DNA of 64,000 nt from contig CM059622.1 in assembly GCA_030435675.1 (NCBI GenBank), forward strand, positions 8,742,001-8,806,000, given 5' to 3'. Positions 48,591 to 59,962 of this stretch are shown piece by piece. The notes beneath the pieces were generated by a model that was not told the origin of the DNA, did not search any database, and saw nothing but the letters and a program-made list of their open reading frames with translations. This DNA is from Steinernema hermaphroditum. Taxonomy: Eukaryota > Nematoda > Chromadorea > Rhabditida > Steinernematidae. The number at the start of each line of letters is the position of its first letter. Positions within the stretch are counted from its first letter, which is position 1. The position numbers and the translations under genes were made by a program.

Positions 48591-49331
48591 TCAGTCCTCG
48601 CCGTAGTCGTGGCGATTTCGGTGGGCGAAGAAGGCGGAGATGGCGTAGAGGATTCCGTTGACGAGGCAGAAGAACTGAAAGGAGCGATGTGGGAGGGAGT
48701 GGCACGAGACCTACGGCGGCGAAGGCCCACTCGAAGATGGTGCGGCAGCCATTGTGGATAATGCCGTCGCCTCCGATGTCGTTGCAATTGTTTGCCCAGG
48801 CGCCTGGAGGAACGACGGAGTGAAGAGGACATGGTGGACTCACCTGTGGAGTAGTAGGCCTCGACGAAGCACATGACGAGGTAGAAGATGGCGCAGACGA
48901 CGGAGAACATGAAGTCAGTGATGCGCCAAGGCCAGAAGTCGAGGTGGTTGTGGTGGAGGTCGAAGAAGAAGACAACGAGGAAGATGAAAGAGATGCAGAA
49001 GGCGACGCCGGCGAAAATCAGCAGGAAGGTCTGTCCGAAGAGGACGCCTTTAAAGGGGCCAGGGCCGAAGACGGCCGTTATGAGGGAGACGATGACGAGG
49101 CCGAGGACCTGAAAGGGGAGCCATTCGCCCGGGGAAGGGCCAACGCACGATCTCGACAATCCGGAGGATCCCCTGCGGACGACAACAGTAGTTCTTGTTT
49201 AGGGTGCCGCGGCCGAAGCCGTAGGCGAAGCCGTCCTCGACGTACTCCGTCGTCTTCGCCGTCGTCGTCACGAAGGTGCCGTCAGGGCGCTTCGTCGTGA
49301 ACGTCTCCTGTTTCATCGTACGGCCGGCCAT
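48591..49331 (-). CDS. MARVEL-type four-helix membrane protein
   Basis: Four exons: 49149-49331, 48844-49108, 48715-48803, 48591-48674; 206 residues. A hydrophilic, Thr-rich N-terminus (KQETFTTKRPDGTFVTTTAK) precedes four hydrophobic helices: VLGLVIVSLITAVFGPG, TFLLIFAGVAFCISFIFLVV, ITDFMFSVVCAIFYLVMCFV and FEWAFAAFFCLVNGILYAIS. Between helices 3 and 4 is STGAWANNCND with a Cys-containing loop. The helix pattern, GILRIVEIV entry motif and FEWAFAA match the MARVEL fold (MAL, CMTM, physin), proteins of vesicle and junction membranes. Introns are all 40 nt. TTTCAG sits two bases before the ATG (trans-splice-like). Confidence 0.82.
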
Positions 49332-50703
49332 CTCTGAAACTCGGGACGGACTGTCCGAGGAAGAAGGAATCCGCGCGACGACAAACACAAATTGAAAAGA
49401 GGCGAAAATTATTGCTCAAATGACTCACGGCGCTTCACAAACATGGCGCCGATCGCGTAGAAAATCGAGAAGATTGGAATGGAAAAGAGCCTCTAAAGGG
49501 AGGACATACCGTAGTCAGAGGTCCCGAGGGGCGCAGAAATCGTAAAAGGCTGTTCGCGTTCCTTCAGGTAGCGTTTCCCGAGAAACACAAACCGAACCTA
49601 AAGACGCGTGTGATCGATTCCTTCGAAGGATTGCGGCCGATCGCGGCTCCACTATACGACGTTTTTCTTTTCGCGCGATCGCCGTTGGCGAAAACAACGG
49701 TGCGCGAGAGGCGCATTCCGGTTCCCGCGCGCCTGGCTGAACGACTTCCAATTAACGCGCAGGAGAATTAACTGACAACAAGATGTTTGACGCCAGGAAT
49801 CCGACGCCCGACGCTGCGTGAGATGTCATCCCGAAGGTCGCCGACGCTCTGAGAACCAGCGAAGACGCAACTCCCGGACCACGGACCATCAGATGCAAGC
49901 TCAGAACCGTCCGCCGTGCCGCAAACGATGTTCCGCTGCAGCAGCTGAAGATTTGCCGATTCCCATATGCCCCGTGAAGTGCGCCGTCTACGACCGGTTC
50001 GACATCTACGCCGCGCCAGGGATGAAGTCGTCTGTCAGACATCCTCTGTTTGTCTATTTTCGGTGTCGCGCAAGGCATAATGCCTTTAAAGTCGTGAAAG
50101 TCGAGAAGCTCTTCTGGAATGACTCTGGAGGGTCGAAGCTGAAACAGAATGCACGGACACCTCACTATGAACGAGTACGGCGCCCAAGAAGGAAACCCAG
50201 TTTTCAAAAAAACCCCAGAACAGCGCTGTGGCCCTTCTTCTTGCCAGAGACGGTCTCATTCATCTTCTGTCTAGTCTCCTGTCTACCGGACGTCCGAAGT
50301 GATCCCCTCCAACGTCTCTGTCTCGCCCCTTTGTCTAGGCTCCCACAGCGATTCTATCGGTACCTCTGCGTCCATGCGTCAGTCACTCCGTCCTGCCAAC
50401 TGGCGCTCAGTCGCCGTTCTGTTTCCGACGGTCGGCGGCTTCTTTGCCGTGCGAGGCGTTTCTCTTCTTATCACCTTATTCTGTCCCTTTTCGGTGCTTA
50501 TCACGCTTTAATCGCCGCTATTCTGCAGAAACCTCGATTGATGGCGGTATTCACCGCACGCTGCCGGAAGGTCGTCGTCGGTGTCACCCGTTTGCCTTCG
50601 ATTCCTCTCCTTTGTCGCTTCTCCTCAACGGCTCTCTCCTCTGTGCTGTCCTAATGCAAAGATTAACCGTGAGCATTGTTTTCAGACATCTCTTGCTTCT
50701 GCG
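49332..50703. other. Intergenic with repeat R3
   Basis: 1.4 kb between divergently transcribed MARVEL and aminopeptidase P genes. Contains R3 copy 3. A GTTTTCAG acceptor-like site at about 50677-50684, 20 nt before the aminopeptidase ATG, may be a trans-splice or 5'-UTR acceptor. A long open plus frame at 49818-50654 runs through the repeat and was not called. Confidence 0.5.
49775..50090 (+). repeat. Dispersed repeat R3, copy 3
   Basis: Highly similar to the 26515-26945 copy, same strand; ends with the GCGCAAGGCATAATGCC hairpin. Confidence 0.82.
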
Positions 50704-53445
50704 ATGGGGATTAAAACCGACAAACTGGAACGTTTCCGGGTGCTGTTCTCCGAGAAATCACTCGTGAATTGCGCCTCCATTGAGGCTTACGTCTTGCCCA
50801 GCACCGATGCTCACCAAGTAAGTCTCTGTCGTTTGGTACTTTCGATAAACATTCATTTGTAGAGCGAGTACATATCTGAGCATGACTTTCGCGTAAAGTT
50901 TCTTTCTGGATTTTCTGGATCGAATGCATTCACTATCATAACTAAGAGCGATGCACTTCTCTGGACTGATGGGCGATATTTTGTTCAGGTTTGTTTTTTT
51001 TGTGTGACAATGTACTTCATACCTTATAGGCCGACGAGCAATTGGAAGATGGGTGGAAACTGATGAAACAAGGTCTACCTGAGTCCACTGATCCAGTGGA
51101 TTGGCTCGTTGAAAACTTTCCTGCTAACACAAACGTCGGTTTTGATCCGCAGCTTTTCGGATACGGTACTTTAATTGCAAAAATGTGAAAATATTATTTA
51201 CGTATATATTATTCAGCTGCTGGGGTTTCGCTGGTAGAGAAGCTTAAAAAGGTGCGGATCAACGCCATCTGCAGTGAGGGAAATCTTGTCGACAGGGTAT
51301 GGCAGGATAGGCCGGCCGCTAGTGATGCGCCTGTGCTTACCCTCTCCCTCGAGGAATGCGGAGAGCTCTCCTCTGACAAGATTAAACGTGTTCGTGATTC
51401 GCTGCAAAAGAAAAAGTGCGACTCTATTGTGTTTACCGCGCTGGACGATATTGCATGTATGTGGTATCTGTCATTATACGATGTATATGCTACGAAAGGA
51501 CTTTTCCAGGGCTTTTGAACATTCGTGGTGCCGACATATCTTTCAACCCGGTGGCCTTTGCAGTCCTTGTAGTAACTCTGGACGAGGTTGCTCTGTTCAT
51601 CGATCAAAAGAAGGTCTCTGATGTTGGCGTTCAAAGTCACTTATCTCATGTGAAAATACACAGTTACGGAGAAGCAGCAACATACACAAGTAATTATCAC
51701 AGGAATCTTCTTGAAAAAAGTAGAGGAATTCACAAGGTCGCAAAAAGTTCTATTTTGATTAACTTCGAACAGGTTGCTTTCAGATGTGGATTCCAGATGT
51801 CACAAATTACTTCCTCGGCTCTCTGATTAACAAGGATAATGCATATGTGGCGATGTCTCCAGTGCAGCCCATGAAGGGAGTTAAGAATGCTGTTGAACTG
51901 CAAGGAATGCGCAACTGTCATGTTAGTGAAGCAGAAGCGTGCTTGATTTGAATATCAATATTTACTTAGATTCGCGATGGAGCCGCCCACGTACAGTTTC
52001 TTGTGTGGCTCAAAAAAAACATTGATGCCGGAAAGGCTGTCAGTGAACTCGAAGCTGCTGACTATTTTGAGAAGTTGAGGTCGCAGCGTGAGAAATTTGT
52101 TAGTCTCAGCTTCGACACCATTTCGGGTATGTTCCTTTCATAGTTAAAATAAACGCGGCTGCGCGCGAATTCGCACCCTCCAGGTACTTAAAGCCAAGTA
52201 GCCCTGCGGGCGGCAATACACCGATGGCCTACCGAGTAAACATGGATACACCGTAGCCCGGTGGGCAGCAAGAATGGTGCTCGCAAAATAGACTGAAAAC
52301 GGAAAGTAAAGCATGGCCTAGACATAACGACAGTAGAGCGGTAGGATCTGGACTGTCTGTGGGGCTTATTGCAAACGCGTTGCGTTTGTAAGCGGACGGT
52401 TTCGGGTTCGGTTCCCCTCCGCGTCCTTATTTTGTTTGGGTGTTTTTTCCGTGCGCACGGAAAACACACAATTAGACAGACCAACGGACCCGTCGGTTCT
52501 GCGTTAATGTATAGGGGATACACATATAAGTCTTTCAGCTGTGGATACTCATTCATCGTTACCTCACTACAAGCCAGGGCCAGACTCTGGAAAGCGAGTT
52601 ATCGTTAAAGATTCTGTTTATCTTGTTGACTCCGGTGGACAATATCGGTACGTAACAATTTGACATGATCTTGGCTCACCGCGGGGAGAATTTGTTGCAG
52701 TGACGGCACTACTGATGTTACCCGAACCTTGTGCGCGAAAGATCATCCCGACCCCGATTTCAAGAAGATGTTCACACTTGTGCTGAAGGGACACATTGAC
52801 ACGGCGATGCTGAAATTTCCGTCCGGAATCAATGGTTTGATCTTCGTCTTATCCGACATGGCATAATATCTGGATTTAGGTATCCGTATTGATGTAATTG
52901 CTAGGAAGTGTTTGTGGGACGACGGATATGATTTCGGGCATGGCGTGGGACATGGTGTCGGGCATTTTCTGAATGTTCACGAAGGACCAGGTAAATTCCG
53001 TTAAGTGTTCTAATGATTATGGCCTACAACTTTAGCCGGAATAGCCTACCGTACATACAAAGACGAAGGCAAAATCATGAAAGGATATATACTGACTATT
53101 GAGCCCGGATATTACGATCCCAGTAGATGGGGAATTCGCATTGAAAACTGTTATGAAGTTGTGGAAGCCAAGAACTTGAAGTCAGGAGCTGCGAACTATC
53201 TCACGTTTTCGCCGCTAACGTTTGTTCCTATCCAGAAGAACTTAATTGAACGTAGCCTGCTTACGCCGGAGGAGGTAAAACCACTTAAGGGCGGGAACAT
53301 ATGTATGGCTTAAGCAGCATGTTTACAGGTTTCGTGGCTCAACGTATACCATGCTGATTGTTTGGAAAAGGTCGGCCCGTATCTTCTTGCACACAACATG
53401 GACGAAGAACATGAATGGCTGAAGGAAGCGTGCACTCCTCTTTAA
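50704..53445 (+). CDS. app-1: Xaa-Pro aminopeptidase (aminopeptidase P, M24B)
   Basis: Twelve exons: 50704-50817, 50863-50988, 51030-51165, 51217-51456, 51510-51736, 51784-51921, 51970-52126, 52539-52647, 52701-52834, 52880-52990, 53036-53274, 53329-53445; 615 residues, near the 620 of cytosolic XPNPEP1. The N-terminal creatinase-like part includes [15 protein letters not shown] and [11 protein letters not shown]. The pita-bread catalytic domain keeps all five metal ligands: [17 protein letters not shown] (two Asp), [17 protein letters not shown] (His), [10 protein letters not shown] (Glu) and [11 protein letters not shown] (Glu). It removes N-terminal residues before proline. Intron 7 (52127-52538, 412 nt) contains an R1 repeat; other introns are 41-54 nt. 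Intron 5 donor (GTCGCA) is atypical but forced by phase. AT-richer than the genes to its left. Confidence 0.96.
52147..52520 (+). repeat. Dispersed repeat R1, copy 5 (in aminopeptidase P intron)
   Basis: Begins AAATAAACGCGGCTGCGCGC and ends AATGTATAGGGGATAC. Plus-strand tRNA-like module TGGGGCTTATTGCAAACGCG followed by B-box-like GGTTCGGTTCC (near 52414-52424), then the GTGTTTTTTCCGTGCGCACG hairpin. Lies wholly within intron 7, in sense orientation to the gene. Confidence 0.85.
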
Positions 53446-55187
53446 ATATTTGTCTTCTGTGTAATTTTAATTATTATTGGCGTGTAATTATCTAATTGGT
53501 TCTGCTGGCAATATCGTCTTTCGGTTTTATATCTCCGCAAGTGGCTTTATTCGGCTTTTCTTCAGAGATTAAGGGTTGTTTGCGGCAGTTATTATACAAA
53601 GACTAACGGGTGCGGGGTGATTGATTCATCGGCACGTTTGCGTAAGCGGTGTGGAAAATCTGCCGCGCAAGGGTTAGTGATGCTTATGGTAAAGTGTGTA
53701 GTGAAGTAATTCAGGCGGGGCACAATGAAGCGAATGAGGGAGGCCGTTGTCACTCTGAGTCCTCTTCTCCCACGAGATCACACCGTAATCCACGGGCAGT
53801 GCTGTCAGTTCTGTTTTGTGCGCAAGGGTGCGCGGTCTTCGGAAGGCATCACCGTAGATAATCTCGATGTACGCGGCGATTGTTCGCGCGATCGGCCTTG
53901 CGAGAGGTATCGATTAGGGCTGCTAGGTGATCTCGAGCTGGTTGCGCACCTTGGCCACCTCGCGCCCGTGCGATCGCGCCGCTGCGATCTCGCTCGCGTC
54001 CCTCCTCTTCCGTCTTCCGACCAGCTGAGTCATGGCCCGGCGCTGGAAAGTGCCCGCGTAATCGACACCGCCGCCGTTTCCGTCGTTTCCGTCGCCTCTC
54101 GACCGTCGCCGCTCCCGAGATGGCCCGTCTTCTTCGCCTCGTCGCCCGATGCGATCGCGTTGCAGCGCTCATCCTGGAGTTTAATTAATTCGACACTTGT
54201 TTTGAGCGCCGTTTTGGCCATTTCATATTGATCATCGTGCGACTCCACTGGACAGATTAATGGCGACGTCGGGAGCCGTGTTTTCCTTCGACGATTCAGC
54301 TCCTCCGCACTTCGCTGACTCCGTGAGTCAGAATTCCAGAGCCGCAGCGGCGCGATCGCACGGGCGCCCTCGCGTTTTTCGGCGAATCCGCGCGTCTCCG
54401 CTCCGTTGATTGCGTCAAGTGTGCCCGCGACTGTCCGAACGTGTCGCCGAAGATTAATTGTACTTAGTTATTCTCCGCCACAGCGCCTTCCTGTAAACAA
54501 GGAACGCCGGTGACCGCCATGGCTTCTCATCGATCATCTGGAAGGCTGTGGCGTGTCCAGGTATGCCCGAGAGGGACCGAGTGACCAGTGCCAGTTGCTC
54601 TTGATTGTTTGCTCGATGGGCTAGTAATGACGGCGATGATGTCCCCGAACGTGGAAAATCGATCGATCGCCTCTTCTCGCTGCTTCTTGCTTTCTTTGGT
54701 CTTCGCGATCAAGCAGCGTTCGCTAGCGTCTCCGAAGGAAGCGCCGCTTTTCGTCCCCCGCCTAATTTGACTCTTTACGGACTGTTTGTGGGGTCTTAAT
54801 GCCCCCTTTCAAACGCTGTCCAAAACATCCCGTAAACACTCGTGTTTCACTGCCTAAGCTTTATTAGACGCGAGAGGCTGCGAAGTGCGTCCTTGATTCT
54901 TCATCTCTCTCAACATTCACGTCCTGTGACCGCGATCGATCGGATTGAGTGTGTTTTGCTTTTCTTTGTGGATTTTCTGCTCAGGTGTGCGTGTGTCCTG
55001 AGATTTAGGCTTTTTCGCGCTCTATATACTCTTTTCAGGCAGGTGGGAGTAGACGCAAATCCGTTTTCGACTCGACAGATCTTCTGAATCGGGTGCTCAC
55101 GCCCCAACCATTATGCTAATTTGCGAAACAAGCGACTGTCTGACATCAGAAGAATAAGAAGCCGTGCCCAGTTCTGTCGGAGGAGCC
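53446..55187. other. Intergenic, 1.7 kb, one possible small gene
   Basis: No secure gene. Two small minus-strand frames (54030-54248 and 53923-54033) look protein-like and are listed as a candidate. Confidence 0.5.
53923..54248 (-). CDS. Candidate small coiled-coil protein (uncertain)
   Basis: Minus strand: one frame starts at 54248 with MESHDDQYEMAKTALKTSVE and LIKLQDERCNAIASGDEA; an overlapping frame from 54033 reads MTQLVGRRKRRDASEIAAAR then SHGREVAKVRNQLEIT and stops at 53923. A CTTTCCAG acceptor lies just before the second. Joining them would need a 26-nt intron, shorter than any other here, so the model is not settled. Composition is helical and charged; no family recognised. Confidence 0.25.
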
Positions 55188-57119
55188 ATGGATCACAACG
55201 ATTTGATGGCGGAGCTCCATATCATCGAGCAGATGAAACCACAAGAGAGGATAAATTTAGCGAGGTTTGTTGCTTCTGTCCTGGTGTCAGCACTGTCCCC
55301 TTAGGGACCGCAGAAGAACCCAGCTGAGGTTAAACGACGAGCGCGAGCGATCGCTGGGACCCCCGCCTCCTCGCAAGCCACGACTCACCTTCAGTTGTGA
55401 AGTGGCTCTGCTCGACGCCACCGGAAGAGCGGACTTCGCAGAAGGTGAGCCTTGCATGCTCCATCGTTGTTAGAAGTCCGTTTCAGTCGAGAAGCTGCTG
55501 AACGATGGCGCCAATCCTAATTCCCACAATGAGGACGGGTTGACGCCTCTTCACCAGGTAAGTCAGCTGCAGCACCGCGAGGTGACCGAGTTACCGTTAA
55601 GTGTGCCATCGACAACAACGAGAAAATCATGCAGTTGCTGCTGAGATACGGTGCGGATGTGAACGCCCAGGACACGGAGCAGTGGACTCCTCTCCACGCG
55701 GCTGCCTGCTGCGCCCACATCGACATCGTCAAGATTCTGATCGCACAGTGGGTTTTCAGTTTCTGCAGCTTCTTCTATTCGAGTCGAACTGTTCAGTGGT
55801 GCGAATCTGCTGGCAGTGAATGCGGACGGCAACATGCCCTACGACATCTGCGACGAGGAGCGCACCCTTGACGTGATAGAGTCGGAGATGTCGAATCGTG
55901 GAATCACACAGGAGTACATCGACCAGATGCGTGGAGCCCCGGAGAAGAAGATGCTGGACGACATGAAGGCTCTCCATCAGAACGGTCAACCCCTCGACAT
56001 CCGCATGCCCGACGGCTCGACCTACGTAAGTGACAGGCTTCTTCGCCTCGCTGGTATCTCAGATTCAGCTGCATATGGCCGCGGCCAATGGGTACTACGA
56101 CGTCGCTGCGTTCCTCCTGCGCTGTGGAGTGCCTCCTTCGGTGCGCGACAACGACCTCTGGATGCCAATCCATGCAGCAGCCTGCTGGTCGCAGCCCGAC
56201 CTCATCGAGCTCCTCTGCGAGTACGGCGGCGATGTCAACGCTAGCACGAACGCCAACGAAACCCCCATGCGTATGACGCCGATCCTCGGCCACTAAAGTA
56301 TGCAGTGTTTAGAACTGTGCGAGGACGAAACCACCCGGCAAGTCATCAGCACGATGGAGCAAAAGGAGAAACGAAGACGGACCTGTGTGAGGGACTCCCG
56401 CAGGCAGTCGAAGAAGTACGGAATGAGTACTGTAGCATTGTGTGACGCACTCGTTTCAGGCGAAAGAAGTTCGAATCTCCACAGCAGCCCACTGCCAACC
56501 AGGACAATCCGTTCTCCGCCCGAGGTGCGATCAGAAGACTGTCACTCAGGGACAAATCGGGCCTCTCGTTGGCCAGAATAGAAGCGCAGCAGGAGCACGG
56601 CGACCTTCTGCGCTCGTGGAGCAAGGAGGACGTCTCCTCGACAAAGGACGAGGTCAGTCCCTTCCAGAGCGGAGGAATCGGGCCCAGCCACTCCGATTCG
56701 ATGATCTCCGCCTGCTCCCTCGCGCGGAAGGAGTCTTCGCCCAACAAGAGGATCATGCACCGCTCTTCGCACCAGCAGAAGCCGAAGCAGCCGAACGAGT
56801 GGCTGCAGAAACTGGAGGCTGAGAACGGCTCCGTGGACTACGACGACGAAGAGGACACCTTCACGGGCGGGCTCACCAGAGGTACGCGAGCTCGCAGCAG
56901 CACAAAGAAAAAAAAGAACAAACAGACCCCAGTTGGCAACCAAGGTTAGTCCCTGAGAGGAAAGTGCGCCCTGACGTCTAGAATTTAGAGCTGAGCGACC
57001 TGCACGGAAGCGGCGATGCGAACGGGATATCGAGGAGGGGCAACCGGGGGCCCGAGCCATTTCCCAGTTCTTCGCGGAGGAACGAAAAGAGCTCCTGTTG
57101 TGCCTGTACCATCAGTTAG
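55188..57119 (+). CDS. ppp1r16: PPP1R16-like ankyrin-repeat PP1 targeting subunit (TIMAP/MYPT3 type)
   Basis: Nine exons: 55188-55264, 55305-55444, 55487-55557, 55602-55747, 55797-56025, 56069-56270, 56313-56415, 56460-56944, 56989-57119; 527 residues. Starts MDHNDLMAELHIIEQMKPQE; the PP1-docking RVxF-type motif appears as RLTF in PRKPRLTFSCEVALLDATGR; ankyrin repeats follow (EDGLTPLHQCAIDNNEKIMQ, DTEQWTPLHAAACCAHIDIV, NADGNMPYDICDEERTLDVI, then LHMAAANGYYDVAAF and DLWMPIHAAACWSQPDLIEL). A Ser-rich region includes RRLSLRDKS. The last residues CCACTIS form a CaaX box (CTIS), parallel to the CRIS end I recall for PPP1R16B, so membrane attachment by prenylation is expected. Order and motifs fit PPP1R16A/B, which target PP1c to membranes. 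Intron 1 uses a GTTTGT donor. Confidence 0.93.
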
Positions 57120-57474
57120 TGCTTCCCCTTCCAAGTCGAATATTTGCTCATCTATGTCATTCTCCAATCTCGGAGAATTATCTAATTCTGTGATTCCCTT
57201 TCGTCCTTTAATAGTTCCCATTGCTTTTACTCTCTAAGCAGGTTACACCATTGTGTAAATAGGCATTTCAAATCACTTGTCAGCATATCTCGGACGTTGT
57301 GCTATCATGTATCACCATTTCTGGAGCAGCATTTGCTGAGTCAAGAATAATCTAACATGTCCAACGGAATCTTATAGGAGAAAATTACTGAACCGTCTTA
57401 ATTTGTTCAAGATATTTATGTTTTTCCTATACATGCATTACAATAACATTACAGTTCGGGCCAAAACCTAACAG
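57120..57474. other. 3' flank of PPP1R16-like gene
   Basis: AT-rich; no gene or repeat recognised. Confidence 0.5.
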
Positions 57475-58425
57475 TGTACTAGCCTGGGTGCGCTGCGCGA
57501 CAGGTTAACAGGGTGAAGGTTGTGGAAAAAGTGAAAAGCAACTGCGAATCGTGTCGGGACCCGTGGCATCGCTTTCGCAATCCACCACCATCCACCGAAC
57601 CAAAATCGCACCAAATCATCCTTCGTTGATTTCTCGAACATAAACTCGAAAATCACAAATCGAGAAAATTAACTTTGTCCGGCATTGAACGGGCTTTCTT
57701 TTAATACCAAGCTCGCACAGAACAAACGAAAATCCACAGATCCTTAGGGTTTTGAACGGAGCACGCTTTTTTCCGAAAATATTTTTTTCTTTTTTTCTAA
57801 TTTTTTAAACCAAAATCTGAGATGCGCACTTTCTCGAAATTTTCTGCTCTTCAAAATGAGCCTAAGCATTCTCGTGCAAGATTTTTTAAACAATTAATTG
57901 CGATTTTTCATCGAAAAAAAAAACACAAAAGCGGACCTATCTCCGGCTCCCACAACGATTTTCAAAAAATTTTTTCACTAAAATTTAAATGCCTCCCTAA
58001 GGATCATTCGTCCAAAATTTCACTCAAAACAAACCACTCCACCCCACCTAAAACCCCCCCGCAAACCGTACAAAAATTCAAAACACCCCACAACATAATT
58101 TCATAACTAGCCTGGGTGGGCTGCGCGACAGGTTAACTGGGTGAAAGTTGTGGAAAAAGTGAAAAGCAACTGCGCAACAGGTCGACGCTCGCTTCACTCG
58201 CTCGTTCGCCCGCAACATGTCCCTGCGGCACAGGCAAATTGTGGCGAGACCCACCGTCAGCCGTGACATCGGTTTCGCAATCCACCACCATCCACCGAAC
58301 CAAAATCGCACCAAATCTTCTTTCGTTGATTTCTCGAACATAAACTCGAAAATCAAAAATCGAGAAAAGTAACTTTGTGCGGAATTTAATGGGCTTTCGT
58401 TTTTTTTAATTTTTCTACCAATTTA

Positions 58426-59601
58426 TTGGGTTGATCCATGAAAAATGGCCGATTTTTTATGTAACAGTTTATTAACATATATGCATGCATATTACTCGAG
58501 GTATGCACCGTTTGAATGAACAACTTGTGCCCATTTTCGGGCAGGAGCTGGATGCCGCGCTCGTAGAAAATCCGGGGTTTAAAGTCGAAAAACGTTTGGA
58601 TCCAGTTTTTGACCTCTTCGTCGGAGTCGAAGTGTTTCTGGACGTGGTCGTTGGACATTGCCCGGAACAAGTGGTAATCGGATGGAGCGAGGTCTGGGCT
58701 ATAAGCTGGGTGTGCCAAAACTTTCCAGCCTAAATCGTGCTATTTATTACGGGTTAATCTTGCAACGTGCGGTCTGGCGTTGTCGTGGAGCAAGATGGCT
58801 TTTTTCATATTTGGTCTTTTGTTTCGTAGTGCCGTTACGACTTTTTCCAGCTGTTCGGCGTAAAGAGAAGCTGTGAGCGTGACGCCTCTATCCAGCACTT
58901 CCCAGTAGATGATGCCGGACATATCCCACCATACGCAGAGCATTAACTTTTTTTGATGGAGTTCCGGCTTCGGTTCAGGTTCGGGCTTCTCTCCAGGTCC
59001 CACCCACTGACGCTTTCTCCGGAAGTTCACCATTAGGACCCACTTTTCATCGCCAGTCACGAGGTGGGTCAAGAACGATTTTCTCTGGTGACGGGACAGA
59101 AGAGACGAGGCGATGGCCGATCGCTGATCTTTCTGGCTGTCGGAAAGGTCGTGGGGAACCCATGCCCCTAATTTCGGTTTAAAGCCCAATGAGGTCAGGT
59201 GACGTGATACTGTGTTCTGGGCGACGTTCAACTGCTCTGCTAATTGCGCGTGTTGACTGGCGGTTGTCTTCGCGTATAAGCTTCAGTAGATCGGCATCAT
59301 TGAGCTGGGGTCCTGGTCCGCGACCTGGTTCATCTTCCAGTGATTTGTCCCCATTTCGAAATTTGAGAAACCAACGCGAACATGTTCTTTCAGAAGTTGA
59401 GTCTTCCCCATAAACCTGGTTGATGCCAATCGACGCCTGACGGGCAGTAGTGCCTTTCAAGTACTCATACAAAATAACGTGCCTCAGATGTCGAGGTGGG
59501 AGTTTGTCGGCGGTCAAGACAAAATAATTCAGCAAAAATATTAAAAACACTAGAGAGAGACGACAACACATAGCTCGGATGAGGGGACAACTGACGGCCA
59601 C
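58426..59601 (-). pseudogene. mariner transposase, frameshifted and interrupted
   Basis: The N-terminal part (about 59601-59230) has the helix-turn-helix region (HVILYEYLKGTTARQASIGI, INQVYGEDSTSERTCSRWF). The frame shifts near 59200-59235; the middle part has TGDEKWVLM (first catalytic Asp) and LLHDNARPHVARL (second Asp). An in-frame TAG at about 58740-58742 precedes HPAYSPDLAPSDYHLFRAMS, whose PSD Asp is at D34D spacing, as in mariner. No clear stop precedes the terminal repeat. Not able to encode an intact enzyme. Confidence 0.92.
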
Positions 59602-59689
59602 AAAGCACTCATCGATTCTGCTCTAGGAGTAAACATTGCGAAATTAAAGGGTGTTTACGACATCGGCCATTTTTCATGGATCAACCCAA
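58426..59689 (-). mobile_element. mariner-family element (degenerate)
   Basis: 1264 bp. Ends are inverted repeats of about 28 bp beginning TTGGGTTGATCCATGAAAAA, and both sides are flanked by TA (58424-58425, 59690-59691), the Tc1/mariner target duplication. Length is typical of mariner. Encodes a broken transposase on the minus strand. Confidence 0.95.
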
Positions 59690-59962
59690 TATTTCGATTT
59701 TTCAGGAAAAAAACACAAAATCTACCGTATCTTCAACTCCTACAACGATTTTGGAAAAAATTTTTCACTAAAATTTAGTTACCTCCCTAAGGAATATACT
59801 CGCAAAATTTCACACCAAACGCACCAAACCACCCCACCTAAACGCCCCCCGCAAACCGTACAAAAATTCAAAACACCCCACAATATAATTTCACAATTTA
59901 TTCATTCGGTTAATTAATTTACACATACGAAGAGCTGGTTAGATGTAGTACTGTTATATTTA

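Larger units (their letters stand above)
57475..59895 (+). repeat. Tandem duplication split by a mariner
   Basis: Unit A (57475-58108) and unit B (58109-58425 plus 59690-59895) share long blocks, for example GCTGCGCGACAGGTTAAC, CCACCATCCACCGAACCAAA, GTTGATTTCTCGAACATAAA and CAAACCGTACAAAAATTCAA, in the same order. The mariner interrupts unit B; unit A and unit B differ by insertions (unit A has an extra AT-rich middle, B an extra 70 bp near 58170-58250). Confidence 0.85.

Noticed and set aside
49818..50654. 278-codon plus-strand open frame
   Set aside because: Overlaps repeat R3 and is not conserved as a frame in the other R3 copies.
54527..54712. 61-codon minus frame starting MIAKTKESKKQREEA
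   Set aside because: Protein-like at its start, but loses plausibility after about 30 codons and has no donor site to splice onward.
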